64,000 nucleotides of DNA from Ailurus styani (Eukaryota; Chordata; Mammalia; Carnivora; Ailuridae): contig LNAC01001850.1 of assembly GCA_002007465.1 (NCBI GenBank), positions 1 through 64,000 of the forward strand, given 5' to 3'. This document shows, in pieces, positions 34,711 through 47,309 of this stretch; position 1 is the stretch's first letter; every line of letters starts with the position of its first letter. The notes beneath the pieces are model-generated. The model worked only from the letters and a program-made list of their open reading frames with translations, ran no database searches and was not told where the DNA came from. Position numbers and translations under genes: made by a program.

Positions 34711-35590
34711 TCTGTTGAAGAGTAGTTGAGGGAATGTACAGAGTCCAAATTGTTCACCACAACCCGATCAAGATTCACCTGTTTTATAGAGACCTTAGGG
34801 TTGTTGGCCTATTGTTCTTCCAGGCTGTATTCTAGGAGAGGGGCTTGCTGCACTGTTACTCAGGGAAACCTGCTTGGGCACAGATTCCCTGTCCCCTGTG
34901 TGGTGGGGGGGATTGACTCAGTGAGAACTGGTTTGTGGAGGCTTTTGTTCTCTGGTGGTTTTCCCTGGTGGCTTTCTGCATCTCTTCTGAGAGTCAGAGC
35001 AGTAGTGACAGTATCCAAACCTCTGTTTCAGACAGAGATATTGCAATTTGCTCTTCACTGAGCTCTCCAGGCCACACTGTCTCCATTTCTTTCTGTGCTG
35101 CAAAAAACAACAGTGTCCTGGGTTGTTTGCTCCACAGCAGCACTCTCGGTCCTTGTTTCCAGGTCTTGGAATGTCTGCCATTTGTGCTTCTAAAACCACA
35201 AGTCGCCCCTGGTTTACACACACACCTAAAAGCTTTATATTTCAGTCTGGGGGCTGTCTTAAAGTCCTTTCCCCATTGCCACAAGTCTCTGAGTCTATAC
35301 CTCATCCCCATTGCAGAAGGCTTCTGCACTTCTGTGTTATTTGACCTTCCCTGATCAAGGGCTTATGGCAGCTCCCTCTCCCTTCTGTTTATCTTCCAAT
35401 ATCTGCCTGCAGAATCATGGCTCCCTGCTTCATACCTTGAGTTCAACTGCCAGAGATGTTCTGTTTGTGGAGATCCAGATATATCTTCTTACATCTCAGG
35501 CTGATTTCATGAGTAGTCAGAATGGTCTGGCAGATATTCATCTCAATTCAGGGGTCTGGTTGAAATAGGATCCCCTAATTCTCCACCAGC

Positions 35591-35919
35591 TTTTTCCTCC
35601 CCCCACCAAAACTTAATAATGAAAGCATAAACTGAGAATTCTAATAACATCATTCAAATATTTCCTTGCTTTAAAATATGTATCCAAGGGTTATAAAGTA
35701 TGAAATTTTTAAGATAATCAGTACATATTGCCAAATCCAGAAAAGCTACAGCCATTGTACTCCCATCAGGTGGGGGGTCAACTTCATCAATGTTTATAAA
35801 TGATTATTAACTGATAAAAGAAAATGAGATTTATTTTAAATTGAATGTATATGAATATTATTAAAGTAAACCATTTTTACATGTAAAAAAGAGAATTACA
35901 TTGCTCTTTTATCTCTCTG
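35591..35919. other. No recognised feature
   Basis: AT-rich spacer between two antisense L1s. Confidence 0.4.
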
Positions 35920-36750
35920 ATTGCTTCAGATCTTTATTTTGTTAATGTATGTATTTGGTGCTTTAAATTCTCCTCAAAGCCTGGCATTCATTGTAGTCCA
36001 TACATTTTATAAAGGTGTATATTCATTTTCACTTATTGGAAAATATTTAAACATTCTTTTGTGTGTTTTCTATTTTATCCATGTGTTGTTTAACCTCAAC
36101 AGATTTTGGAATGTTCTAGTTATTTTTATGTTTTAGTCTTCTATGGTCACATTCTTTAGTGTCTGAGAACAATGTGAATGAGGTCTCTTGTTTTCAATTT
36201 TACGAGGTGTGTGCCCCCCCCCCCGAATGTGGTTATTCTGGTGAATGCTCCACTGAGTTTGGAAGGTCTGTGTATTCTGCTGTTTCTAGATGCAATATTT
36301 CATGAATCTCTTTTATATTCAGTTGATTGAAGGTACTGTTCAGTTCATCCTTAAAGACTTTGTGCATGATGCATGTATCAATTCCTGAAAGAGCAGGGTT
36401 TCACGCTATAATAGTGAATTTGCGTATTTGAATGTCAGTCCACCAAGGGAGTGGATTTTTCCATTTTTCTTTCCTATTGTCAATAGTTTCTGTGTCACAT
36501 ATTTTGATGCTGTATTGTCAGATGCATATAGGATAAGGATGGTTTATGTCTTATAGGAGAATGGACCTCTTTAGATGATGTCTCTCTTTATCCCTGCTCA
36601 TTTTCCTGGTTCTGGAGGCAGCTTTGTCTGAAATGAATGTAGCTACTCTGGCTTAGGTTTCATTTGTGTTAGCATGGTGGCTTAACTTTTTCTGCTTCTT
36701 TACTTTTAACTGACCTGTATTCTGATAATTAAAGTTAGGTTCTTCTAATG
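35920..36750 (-). mobile_element. Ancient L1M ORF2 endonuclease fragment, antisense
   Basis: Diverged reverse-complement L1 text (GTGGTTATTCTGGTGAATGC, TCTGTGTATTCTGCTG, AATTCCTGAAAGAGCAGGG in the endonuclease order). A C9+ run occurs near 36212. Boundaries are approximate. Confidence 0.55.
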
Positions 36751-37474
36751 AAAAAAAAATGTAAAACCTAATATTATATAACTTATTATGAGATATAATG
36801 TGAAAATTTTAAAAATGAAGTTTTTGTGTTAAGAAAAAATAAAACACTATTTAAATATTTTCTTATTATAGAAAGTAAGTGTAAGATCCTGTATATAACA
36901 TAAATTTTCTAGAATATCACAATAGTAAACACATAATAAGCTACCATAGGTTAAATACCAATCTTAAAAAAAATTAATTTTGTCTGATTTAAACATTTAA
37001 ATGGCTACAAAGTCTTTTTATTCCATACTGACATTCAAATATTTCTTTCATAAGGATCTAGGGGTATGAGTTTGAAATGTAAACATCAAAAATGATAACA
37101 TTCCTGTCTCTGTCATTGTATATGTTTAACCTAGACACACACGGCCCCACTCTCTAACTTCTTGCTTGTCATACATTTCAGGAAAGCTCTATTTTTCTTT
37201 TGGGTAGAAGCAAATTATTAACAAAAATAACCCCTCAATTACTAGATGAATTTAAAATGATGTGTAGGAAAAAGTACTGTCAAATTGTTTTAGTTAAAAC
37301 AAGATTTTTATTGTATATTTTGAAACATGCATATAATGGATTGAACCAGCTTGACTGGAAAAGTAGGGGAGATATTATTCTCTCTTGCAATCTCACTGAT
37401 TGAACGTTACATGATCAATTTCATTAACAGATTGCTTACCATGGACATTGCAGTCTAGTTTGGTGCTTATTATT
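36751..37474. other. No recognised feature
   Basis: AT-rich sequence; the 67-codon plus-strand frame at 37200-37403 has no family features. Confidence 0.4.
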
Positions 37475-38599
37475 CATAAAACAATTCTTTTTTTTTAATC
37501 AAGAATAATTGACATACCATATTGTATTAATTCCAGGTGTACACCACAGTGATACATTAAAAATGGTCACAAAAATGTCTAGTTACCATCACCATGCAAT
37601 ATTGTTAAGGTATTATTCACTATATACCTTATGCTGTATATTATACCCCATGTCTTATTTTATAACTGGAAGATGGTACCTTTTAATCCCCTTAATTTTT
37701 CATCCATACACTCATTTCCTGACCACAGGCAACATCAGTTGTTCTTTGTAACTATGATTCTATTTCTGAGTTCTTTCTTCATTTGTTTTGTTTTTAGATT
37801 CCACATACAAAATGCAGACATATGATATTTGTGTTTTTCTGTCTTCATGTATATCTTTTAACACAATACCGTCTAAGTCCATTCATGTTTTCACAAATGG
37901 CAAAATTTTATTCTTTCTTATTAGTGAGTATTGTTCCATTATGTGTATTTAAGTGTGTGTGTATAACTTCATTCTTTATCGATTTATTTATTCACAGATT
38001 GGGTTTTCTCCATACCCTGGCAATGGTAAAAATGCTGCAATTAATTTGGAATGCATGTGTCTTTTCAAATTAATGATTTTGTTTATCAAGCACTTAGAAG
38101 TAGACCACTGAATCATATGGGTAGTTTTATTTATTGATTTATTTGAGAAATGACTATGCTATTTTCTATTAGAATATGCAACATTTTGCATTTACACCTA
38201 CACTGCATAAGGATTGCCTTTACTCCACATCCTCACCAACACTAGTTATTCCTTGTCTTTTTGATACTATCTATTCTGACAAGTATGATGTGATGACATT
38301 ATGATTTTGATTTGCATTTCCCTGATAACTATTGAAACTTAGCAAATTTTTGTGTGCCTGTGGGTCATCTGTATGTCTTCTGTAGAAAATGTCTATTGAG
38401 GTCCTTTGCACATTTTTGATTCATATTTTCCTATCTATTGAGAAGTATGAATTTTTCATATATATGGATGTATTAGGATCCATTATCGGATATATCATTT
38501 GAGAATATCTTCTCTGGTTTAGCACACTGCCTCTTTGTTGAATTAGATATTTCCTTTTCTGAGCAAAAACTTTTTAATATAGTGTGGCCTTATTCATTT
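37475..38599 (-). mobile_element. Old eutherian L1 (L1MA-like) 3' part, antisense
   Basis: 3'UTR and ORF2 C-terminal text in reverse: TTAATTCCAGGTGTACACCAC, GCAACATCAGTTGTTC, CATTCATGTTTTCACAAATGG, ATTTGCATTTCCCTGAT. Interrupted frames only. Confidence 0.75.
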
Positions 38600-38680
38600 A
38601 TATATATATATATATATATACATATATATATACATATATATATATATACACACACACATATATATAAATACATATATATT
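38600..38680. repeat. (TA)n microsatellite
   Basis: Imperfect TA/CATATA with an ACACACAC interruption, at the left limit of the L1MA fragment. Confidence 0.9.
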
Positions 38681-38719
38681 TTTTTCTTGTATTATCCTAG
38701 GTTGACTAGATCTATCCAA

Positions 38720-40980
38720 AATATGATTAATAATCATGTCAAGGGGGAGGGAGGCAAGATTGAAGAAGAGTAGGGTAACTTGCTTCATCTGGTCAGTGTA
38801 ATTTAGCTGGATAGCTATCAAACAATTCTGAATTCCCACAAATTTAGCCTGAGATGTAAGAAAATATATGTGGGAATCTACAAGCAGAAAAATGACTGCT
38901 TTTTCAAGGTGGGAGGTTTGTAATCATGAATCTTCAAGGAAATATATGAAGATAAACAGAGAAGTTAGGGAGCCTCCATAAGCTGGCTACTGGAAAGTCA
39001 GGTCACCACATAGCAATATCGGAACACTTAGAAATCTGCTCAAGTGAGAGACATCCCTTTCTGAACGGAGCTCAGGGGATGGAAAAGGCAGAATTCCAGG
39101 TGGGTCACTGCTGTGTCAGGATCCCAGGAGACACAGAAATAACTGGTGTGCCTAAACCAATAGATGCTCAATGGCAGAGTGGAGAAACTGGTTACAAACA
39201 GTGGTCCTAAGAGAGACTCTCAGCTTGGGTTGCCATAAACCATGCCAGATTGATCGAGATCTTTGCCTGAACACCCAGAAAAGGACTAGAATGTGCAGGT
39301 CATTTACCATCCCCTGGTAGGGATAAAACGTCTGTGCCCGTGACTGTGCAAGATCTCTCAGGGTGGCAGTGATCCTGGAAAGAACAGTAAGGGTGACACT
39401 CATCCATGACAAGGGCACAACAGAGCGGAATGCATGCATGAGCACACAAACAATCAAAATCCCAAAGAAACAAAGTGCAGAGACACTCGTGGATCCCTAC
39501 TAATCCCCCCCCCAAGAGAATTGTAGTGGGCTTGACCCATGGATTCCTGTGGAGCTTGGAGCACACAGAAGTGGAGATGGTTTGACTGGTAGAGTTTACT
39601 GAAGAGGCAGGACTCTAATCTTGCAGCCCTGGGCTGGGGATCAAGTCATGCCATTTTTATTCTAACCCTCTGAAGAAGTGCAGAAAGCCACTAGGGAACA
39701 AAAGCCATAAAGCTTACATCCAGCTTACATTAAGCCCTTCTCCTTTACAAGGGGTGGGATATCTCCTCCCAGGCACAAATACCTGAGAAACAGCAGAGGA
39801 GGCCCCAAACACCCCAAAGACAGACTGGAATAACAGGTGACAAGCTTATGGTTCCCACGGGGCTGTAACAATCAAGCACAAGTGTAAAATAACATATTGA
39901 GCTATAGGTGTTTCCTCGTGACTCCTTTATCCTTCAGTTTAAAATTTTCCTTTTGTTGTTTTGTTTACCTTTCCCCCCCTTCAATTAGGTTCTTCTTTAA
40001 CTTGCTTATGTTTTTAAGTCACTTTTAAAATTTTATTTTTCACATCTACATTTTAAAGATGTATGCTTCAAGCTAGTCTTTTTTCTCTCTATTCAACTTT
40101 GTTTCTATATAAATATAAATGTTGCTTTCTGTGCAATTTGGGATGTAGTGTCTTCTAACACAGAGACCAAATTCAATCAAGAACAAGTGGACCACACAGC
40201 TTGCTCTACCTTGTGAGATTATAGTCTCTCTTCCCTGAATTTTTTTTTCCATATATATAGTTTTGTTGCATTTGGGTTTTGTATGCTTTTGTGTGGTGGC
40301 TTCTGAACACTTTGGATTTTTTCTAGGGTGTATTTTGCTTGGGTTGTGGTTGATATTTTAGACTGGGTTCATTCACTTACTCATCCTCCCATGGGAAGAC
40401 AGGGAGGAGGAACTCACAACAAAGAAAGGAACCAGAGGCAATGTTCTCTGACACAGAGATAACTGATATGGGTATAAGTAAGTTGTCAGATTTGGAATTA
40501 AGGATAGCAATTATGAAGTTTATAGTTAGGCTAGTAAAAAGCATAAATGACAATACAGAATCACTAAGGGAGGAAATTAGGTCTAATCAGGTCAGACTTA
40601 ATAATGCTATGAATGAGATGCAGTTTAAATTAGATGCCCTAATACTAAGGTCAATGAAACAGAAGAAAGGATAAGTGATCTAGAGGACAGGCTGATAGGA
40701 AGTTGGGGAAAACAGAGAAAGACAACTAATAGCCCATGCAGAAAATTTTTGATAATTTAATGATGCCTTAAATTGAGCCAATGTCAGAATTATTGGGATT
40801 CCTGGGGGGGGTGGAGAGAGAGGGCTATAAGGTATATTTCAGCAAATCATGGCTGAGAACTTCCCTAATCTGGGAAAGGAAACAAACTTTCTTATCCAAG
40901 AGGTAGAGAGGACCCCTACCAAAATCAATAAAAAAGGGTCAGTTTTAGAAGAAGGATCATGTTAAACTTAAAAAAATAAT
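38720..40980 (+). mobile_element. Older carnivore L1 5' part (5'UTR and truncated ORF1)
   Basis: Sense L1 5'UTR (GAGGCAAGATTGAAGAAGAG, TAGCTGGATAGCTATCAAAC) comparable in layout to the 5' ends at 12841 and 53708, followed by an ORF1 relic. Ends near 40980 without ORF2 of the same age. Confidence 0.65.
40391..40960 (+). pseudogene. L1 ORF1 pseudogene, N-terminal part
   Basis: The probable start is ATGGGAAGACAGGG at 40391. The clear part is the 77-codon stretch 40441-40674, rich in heptad-like L, I and charged residues (KLSDLELRIAIMKFI), which is the L1 ORF1 coiled coil. It then reads LIQEVERTP-like text in broken frames and stops before the C-terminal domain. Confidence 0.65.
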
Positions 40981-41639
40981 TAAAAATGCTAGTTTAATGG
41001 GTTTTATTTTAAGATAGTGACATAGGAAGATTTTAGAATCACTCCTCATAGAAAAAAAATGAGTCCACTGGTACAGATAGAAGGATGTTCTCTAGGGGAA
41101 AAATAACTGAGCAACTCCTACAAATCAAGTGAGTGAGGGGAAAAAAACAACAACCTGAAATAAAGAGAGGAGGTTGAGACATGATCTCACAATAAACCCC
41201 ACCACATCACAGTAGGCAATTATTGGGAGGAAACTCACAATGATGAGCTTTTGCCTAATAAAGAAAGGATTTGAACCTCATATCTAGTGTCCCAACTATT
41301 AAGACCTATACCTGAGAGATAAGCCCTCAAAACATCTAGATTTGAAATCCAATGGGGTTTGAATCCACAAGACCCATCGCCTATAGGAAACTGAGAAATA
41401 GTTCTTAAAGTGTTCACAATGATGCACCCACACCATAGTCAAGACTGAAAGGGAAAATATATTCTATAAAATTGGAAATTAAAAGAATGTTGGGGAGGTG
41501 TTACCATGTTATCTAAAGAAAATGCATAAATAATGAGTCTTGGATTACTGAAAAAATAAAGTAAAAAAATAAATATAAAATTAAATTAAATTAATAAATA
41601 AAGTGAAATTATGCTATAAGCTTGTTTTCTAGTAAAAGT
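40981..41639. other. Unassigned, possibly older L1 5' sequence
   Basis: Purine-rich A-strand sequence like an old L1 5'UTR, but no diagnostic phrase. Nothing coding. Confidence 0.3.
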
Positions 41640-42555
41640 TTGCAAAATTAAAAAAAGAAAAAACAAACTAAAAGATTACTTTAAGACAATACTGTAATAA
41701 GAAACAGATAGGTTACTATATAATGATTATTGACTCAAGGTAGCAAGGCAATATAATATTTGTATATATTTATATACCTCACATAGGACTATCTAATATA
41801 TACAGGAAATATTAACAGATCTAATGAAAGAAATATACAGCTACAGTAATAGTAGGGGACATCAATACCTCATATTCATCAAGAGATATATTATCCAAAC
41901 AGAAAATCAATAAGGAACCATTGGCCTTAAATGACACTTTAGACTAGAAGGACTTATCAGACATATACAGAACGTTCCCTACAAAAGCAACAGAATACAT
42001 GGTTTTCTCAAGTACACATGGGAAATTCTCTAAAGTGGATCATATGTTAGGCCACAAAACAATTCTTAATATGTTTAATAAGATTTGAATCTTATAAAAC
42101 ATCTTTTCAAACTACAGTGATATGAAAATCAATTAAAAGAAGAAAAAATTACAAATATGTGGAGATTAAACAACATATTACTGAGAAACCAATTGTTCAA
42201 AGAAGAAATCAAAAAATAAATTAAAAGAGGAAAATGTGAGGAAAATGAAAACATACCAAAACTAAGGGGCTGGAGAAAGAGTAGTTCTAAGAGGAGTGAT
42301 TGGCTTCTGTCAACCACATTTTATTGTAGTAGCTGTTATGATGTTATATAAAAACTTAAACAGGTCCTTTTATGCAAATGACATTTTAAATTAATGTACC
42401 AAATTGTTTATCTAGATTTTATAATATGATTTAAACAGATCCTTTCTAAGATGACATTATTTAATCTTTACTTAAAGAATGGACACCCTATGTCATAAAA
42501 AGAGACTTTGTAATTAAATCACATTATATAGCAGATTCCAAGCACCATTAAAGGT

Positions 42556-42764
42556 TATTTTTTAAAATATTTTATTTATTTCTTTGAGATTGAGAGGGAT
42601 AGCACAGGGGTGAAAGACAGAGGGGAGAGAATCCCAGACAAACTACACACTGAGTGCAGAGCCTAGGGTGGGGATTGATCTCATGACCCTGAGGTCATGG
42701 ACTGAGTTGAGATTAAGAGTCAGACACTTAGATGACTGAGCTACCCAGGTACCCTCCCTTATAT
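42556..42764 (-). mobile_element. CAN-SINE, older
   Basis: Antisense SINE, diverged, with GATTGATCTCATGACCCTGAG and a head ending GAGCTACCCAGGTACCCT. Confidence 0.75.
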
Positions 42765-42790
42765 GTTACTTTTAAAATCTGGAAAAATGA

Positions 42791-42937
42791 TTGGTGGCTC
42801 AATTGTTAAGTGTCCTGGGATCCAGCCCCAAATCAGGCTTCCTGCTTAGGAGGAAGCCTGCTACTCCCACTCCCACTCCCCTGCTTGTGTTCCCTCTCTC
42901 ACTGTGTTTCTCTCTGTCAAATAAATAAAATCTTTAA
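42791..42937 (+). mobile_element. CAN-SINE, internally deleted, with 17-bp perfect target-site duplication
   Basis: AAAATCTGGAAAAATGA occurs exactly at 42774-42790 and 42938-42954. The element starts within the head (TTGGTGGCTCAATTG), lacks the GGTCATGATC part, and ends AAATAAATAAAATCTTTAA. Confidence 0.88.
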
Positions 42938-44169
42938 AAAATCTGGAAAAATGAAACAGGAGGTTAAGTAATGAGAAGATGCTTGAAAAACAACTTAAAT
43001 ACACAGTGCAGTGGTTATAATCTTATCATTTAATCAATCTTAAGCATTCTGGAAGAAAGGCACTTCACCTTTATACCATTTGCACTTTATTTTACAGCTA
43101 TTTCATTATTAGTGCAATTAAAGGGGCAAATCTCTTACTGAATATATATTCCACTTTGGATAAAATAATTGTTCATATCAATAAATGCCTAATCAAAAAA
43201 CCTGGAAAAACCTCAAAAATTCTTAATTTACACTCAAGGAATAAGAAAAAGAAAAAAGGAGCCCAAAGGGTGTAGTAAGAAGGAAATGACAAAGATGAAA
43301 ACAGAAATAAATACAATAGAAACTAAAAAGACAATAGAAAAGATCAGTAAAACGAAAGATGTGATTGTTTGAGAAAACAAAGTTGACAAATCTTCAGCTG
43401 GCCTCAATAAAAAAAATGGAGAGGATTCAAATGAATAAAATTGGAAATGAAGAGGTAAATGTTATAACTGTTACCACAATGATACAAAGGCTAATAATAG
43501 CTACTTTGCACAATTATATGTCAACAGATTGGACAATATAGAAGAAAAGGGCAAAGTTTTAGAAACATACAGCCTGCTGAGACTAAATCATAGAAAAACA
43601 GAAAATCTGAACACAGAGTTTAACAGTAAGGCGATTAAACTAGTAATAAATACAACTTTCAATAAGCAAAAGTGCAGGACCAGAAGGCCTCACTGGTGAA
43701 TTCTTCCAAAAATTAAAGAAGAATTTATAGCAGTATTTCTCAAAGTCTTCCAAAGAAAGGAAAAGATAGGGATACTTTTAAACTCATTTCATGAGAATAG
43801 CATTACTATTATAGCAACATCAGAAAGGGCTGTAAAGAGAGAAAAGAAAATTAGAGGCCAATATCCCTGATAAACACATAGATGTAAAGAAATGTGAAAA
43901 TAGTCAGGTTTTCTGGTCCAGGAAATTGGAAAAGAGCTGAAGACCTGGGAACACTTTGTAGAATAAAATGACTACTGAGCTAGGCTCCAGTCTAAAGGCA
44001 AGCATGACTGTTTCTTCTTCCCATTCACTTACAGCTCTCCAGAGAAGGAGGACTGAGAGTTGAAGGCTGCTGATGTACAATCACAAGGGTTGTACTCCAA
44101 TCCAGGTTCTCAGGACAGGTGTCTCTGTCCTGACCCTCCTGTGCCAGAGTCTTATCTGTTTCACTCACA

Positions 44170-44312
44170 TTCAGGTGATGGGTATTGAGGAGGGCATATG
44201 CTGTGATGAGCACTGGGTATTATACTTAAATAACGAATCATTGAAAACTACATCAAAAACTAATTTGTACTCTACAGTGGGTACTGAACATAGTAATAGT
44301 GATAAGGAAAAA
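44170..44312 (+). mobile_element. L1 3'-end fragment, sense
   Basis: GGTGATGGGTATTGAGGAGG, GAGCACTGGGTATTATAC and CTACATCAAAAACTAAT are the carnivore L1 3' terminus. Confidence 0.8.
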
Positions 44313-45110
44313 AAAGAATGGGTGTACAGAGTGAGGGGAATAATTTCTCAGTGAATGATTTATTCTCCTGAGAAAAGGACATTTATCTAAAAGAATATCA
44401 GTTTCTCCTAAGAAAGGGTTAGATGATTAATAATTATTAGATAAATGCATCTTTTAACAATCTTCTCTGTTAAACTCTTCCTGGAATGAATAATACAATA
44501 TGTTGACATACACTACCTTTGATCATAGCCCTAGGAGTTAAGATCTGGGATTGTCAGGTGTCTCAGTTCTCACAGGCTATTGGTCTAAAGGATTTTATGA
44601 AAAACAAAAGGAGAGAGCACTATTAAAAATAGCAAGGAATATTTTCTTTCTTTTGGATTGACAGTTGATGTGGCTCTTAAGAAAGGTGATTTTTTTATTA
44701 AGTGAAAGTCTTGACCTTTTAGTACTTTTAGCATATTTTGGCAGCCTCTAGCAAAAAATATGCATTTAAAAAAATAAAAACCAAAATTCTGCTTAATTGT
44801 TGTGGGTTAAGAATCATTTAGATACATGATACAAGGATGATAGAGCTGGATTTCTGAGAAACATCTAATCAGATATCCTCAAGAATCAGACACAAAAGGT
44901 ACATAGGTATGAAACCATTTACATGACATTTTGAAAAGGCCATGTTTGTCCATAGGAAAGTTAGGAGAGAAGTCAGAACAGTGGATGGAGGGAGAAAAAA
45001 GGGAGAAGATGACTTACAAAGGAGCAGGGAACTTCTGTGAATCAAATTATTGTTTTTTTGGTTTTGTTTATTTATTTTTTTAAGGAAAAGAAGACACAAA
45101 TACTCATTTG

Positions 45111-45214
45111 TAGATAAGGCACTCTCTGGAACCCCCACAGAAAAAGAAAGGCAGTAGAATACAACTCTCAGTTTAACTACCTGTGAATTATTAGTAACTA
45201 CTTAAATGATCTGA
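45111..45214. repeat. Direct repeat copy 1
   Basis: Aligns by eye to 45846-45950 at roughly 80-85% identity over about 100 bp, 735 bp apart. Confidence 0.8.
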
Positions 45215-45845
45215 CAGATTAGTGCAGTGTTAAGCTTACTAACTTTAAAAGTATATATGCCATAAACTAAGGAAAAGTTTCGGAATCATAAAAACTATAA
45301 CTCCTGAACTTTTTAATAATTATTTCTTCCTGTGAATTTTGAGTAATTACTTTTTTATTTGTTTTTATTTTAATCCCCCTGGTTGTAGATGTCAAAAATA
45401 TTTTACAATGGTGATACTTAACGGGAAGATTAGCATAGTGATCAAGAGGGCAGCTAACTCTCAGGAAGGAGAGTATTCATTGTAATGATATATCTTAATC
45501 ATGCTTAAAAGTAGTTTTTAAAATTACTAAAAAATACAATAAATAATAAAAAGAGCTATCGGTGTTGGTGAAAATTGTTTCCATGACTGCTGCTAAAAGT
45601 GACACATAAGAGGAACAATTTAGGTATTGGAGAGACTTCGGTGGTAAGATATTATGCCAAACTTAGTTTTTGGGAATACCTTTAATGCACAACAACCTGA
45701 GCTGGGTGGGTGGGCTTTGTCATTTTTGTTGCAGTATTCAGCTGTTGTCTAGTAATATTCTGGAAGAAATGATAACTGTGCCTTGACATCATTCCTCTTA
45801 CTTTTAATCTCCTTCTCACAGCACTAGGCAAATTAAAAGTGGCTA

Positions 45846-45950
45846 TAGATAAGGAAATCTCTGGAAGCTGCCACAGAAAAAGAAAGGCAGTTGGATACAA
45901 CTCTCAGTTTAACCAACTGTGAATTATTAGTAACAGCTTATATAACCTGA
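45846..45950. repeat. Direct repeat copy 2
   Basis: Second copy of the 45111-45214 sequence; its flanks are unlike those of the first copy. Confidence 0.8.
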
Positions 45951-46073
45951 CAGGCACAAATAGGTCAATTGCCATTAGTTAAATTGAACATTCCTGAAAA
46001 TTCATGATAATAGGCTTGTTCTATAGTTGAAAACAAAAATAATATGCAATATAGGCTTAAGACTTTAATCACG

Positions 46074-46271
46074 GGGCACCTGGGTTGCTCAGTCAGTTAA
46101 GCTTCTGCCTTCAGCTCAGGTCATGATCCCAGGGTCTTGGGATAGACCCTACATCAGGCTCCCGCTCATCAGGAAGCCTGCTTCTCCTTCTTTCTCTGCC
46201 TGCTGCTCTGCCTACTTGTGCTCTCTCTCCCCCCCCTCTCTCTGTCAAATAAATAAAATCTTTAAAAAAGT
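46074..46271 (+). mobile_element. CAN-SINE
   Basis: Sense SINE, GGGGCACCTGGGTTGCTCAG to AAATAAATAAAATCTTTAAAA. A TTTAATCA direct repeat at both ends is the likely target-site duplication. Confidence 0.88.
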
Positions 46272-46344
46272 TTAATCAGTTAACTTTAAAAAAATTAAAA
46301 TATTTTTTTGAGAAATCTCCAGTTTCACTTACTTTTCGATCATA

Positions 46345-46617
46345 AGGAATAACATGGAAGAAATTAAGAAAAGGAAAGGAAAAGTGAAGGGGGGAGGAAT
46401 CGGAGGGGGAGATGAACCAGGAGAGGCTGTGGACTCTGAGAAACAAACTGAGGGTTTTAGAGGGGATGGGGGTGGAGGTATGGGTGAGCCTGGTGGTGGG
46501 TATTAAGGAGGGCACATATTGTATTGTATGGAGCACTGGGTGTTATAACAATGAATCTTGGAACACTACATCAAAAATTAATGATGTACCGTGACTAATA
46601 TAACATAATAAAAATTA
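46345..46617 (+). mobile_element. L1 3'UTR fragment, sense
   Basis: Carries GGGGGAGATGAACCAGGAGAG, GGTGGTGGGTATTAAGGAGGG, GAGCACTGGGTGTTATAAC and a terminal AATATAACATAATAAAAATT. Confidence 0.85.
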
Positions 46618-47291
46618 AAATATGATTAACATACAGTGTTATATTAGTTATATTAGGTTAGTTTACTTATCAGTTTAAAAATGACTGAAAATTAAAAACA
46701 ATAACAATAGGTAAAAATAGGTATCAAAAGAAATATTCACTGGGAGGAAGTATATTTACATCAGGAAAAGAGTTGAAAGTCATAGTATCAGCTGTTAATG
46801 CAAGCAGATACAAATATATTATGGTCTAATATCATATGTTAATTGAATAGGGATTTGTATTTCAAAATGTCAACAGGTCTATGCTAATTTCCTAATCCCT
46901 AACACACTTAATATTGTAAAAGTAAAGCTGTATGCCCAGGGTTCATTGCAAAGTCATGAATGAAAACTCATGACATAATTACTTGTTAAATACACTGTTC
47001 AAAGATTAAAATAAAAACATTTTCCTCAACTAATGAAACTATTCCATTGTTTGAAATATAATGTGCCTGTTTAATAGCTTGAAAAATTAATCAAAGGGAG
47101 CTTAAGATTTAATCAATAAGTTAATTTAAAAATTTTGAATGAAAAAATAAAATTATCAAAAGAAGATACATTCACTGGGGATCAGTGTGACTATTCAATG
47201 TGATTAGTTCAGAAAAAGAACTGAAGGGCATGTAATTCTGTATTGATGTTGGCAACTACAAGCATATGATTTTAGGATCATCTTTTTATTC
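46618..47291. other. No recognised feature
   Basis: AT-rich sequence; no repeat family or frame recognised. Confidence 0.4.
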
Positions 47292-47309
47292 AAAAGTTTT
47301 TATGTTCTA

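Larger units (their letters stand above)
30545..35590 (-). mobile_element. Older carnivore L1, antisense, both ORFs broken, ORF2 internally deleted
   Basis: Minus-strand L1 with 3' end at about 30545 (TTTTTTATTAGGTTATGTTAG), 3'UTR to about 30820, ORF2, ORF1 and a GC-richer 5'UTR from 34711 to about 35590. About 0.95 kb of ORF2 is missing near 31138, judged against the minus-strand copy at 58930-59880. Confidence 0.88.
41640..43905 (+). mobile_element. Old L1M ORF2 (endonuclease to reverse transcriptase), with nested SINEs
   Basis: Bases 41690-42300 follow the endonuclease (GTAGGGGACATCAATACCTC, CCTTAAATGACACTTTAGAC). Bases 43230-43905 follow the region from endonuclease to reverse transcriptase (GTGCAGGACCAGAAGGCCTC, GGCCAATATCCCTGAT). 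Bases 42300-43230 carry two SINEs and unassigned sequence. Confidence 0.7.
44313..46073. other. Mostly unassigned; contains a local direct duplication
   Basis: The only structure is a roughly 100-bp direct repeat, about 45111-45214 and 45846-45950, sharing CACAGAAAAAGAAAGGCAGT and TGTGAATTATTAGTAAC. The open stretches over these copies (44869-45138 and 45682-45900, minus) have no domain. Confidence 0.45.

Noticed and set aside
34726..35568. Several 85-139-codon frames on both strands
   Set aside because: They fall in the 5'UTR of the antisense L1 and overlap each other; no domain or codon constraint.
44025..44213. Possible exon preceded by a CTTCTTCCCATTCACTTACAG acceptor-like tract
   Set aside because: No donor or family similarity, and it runs into an L1 3' end.
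45682..45900. Frame beginning with a hydrophobic stretch, as the missing butyrophilin signal-peptide exon
   Set aside because: No ATG in frame, a stop just upstream, and no clear phase-1 donor.
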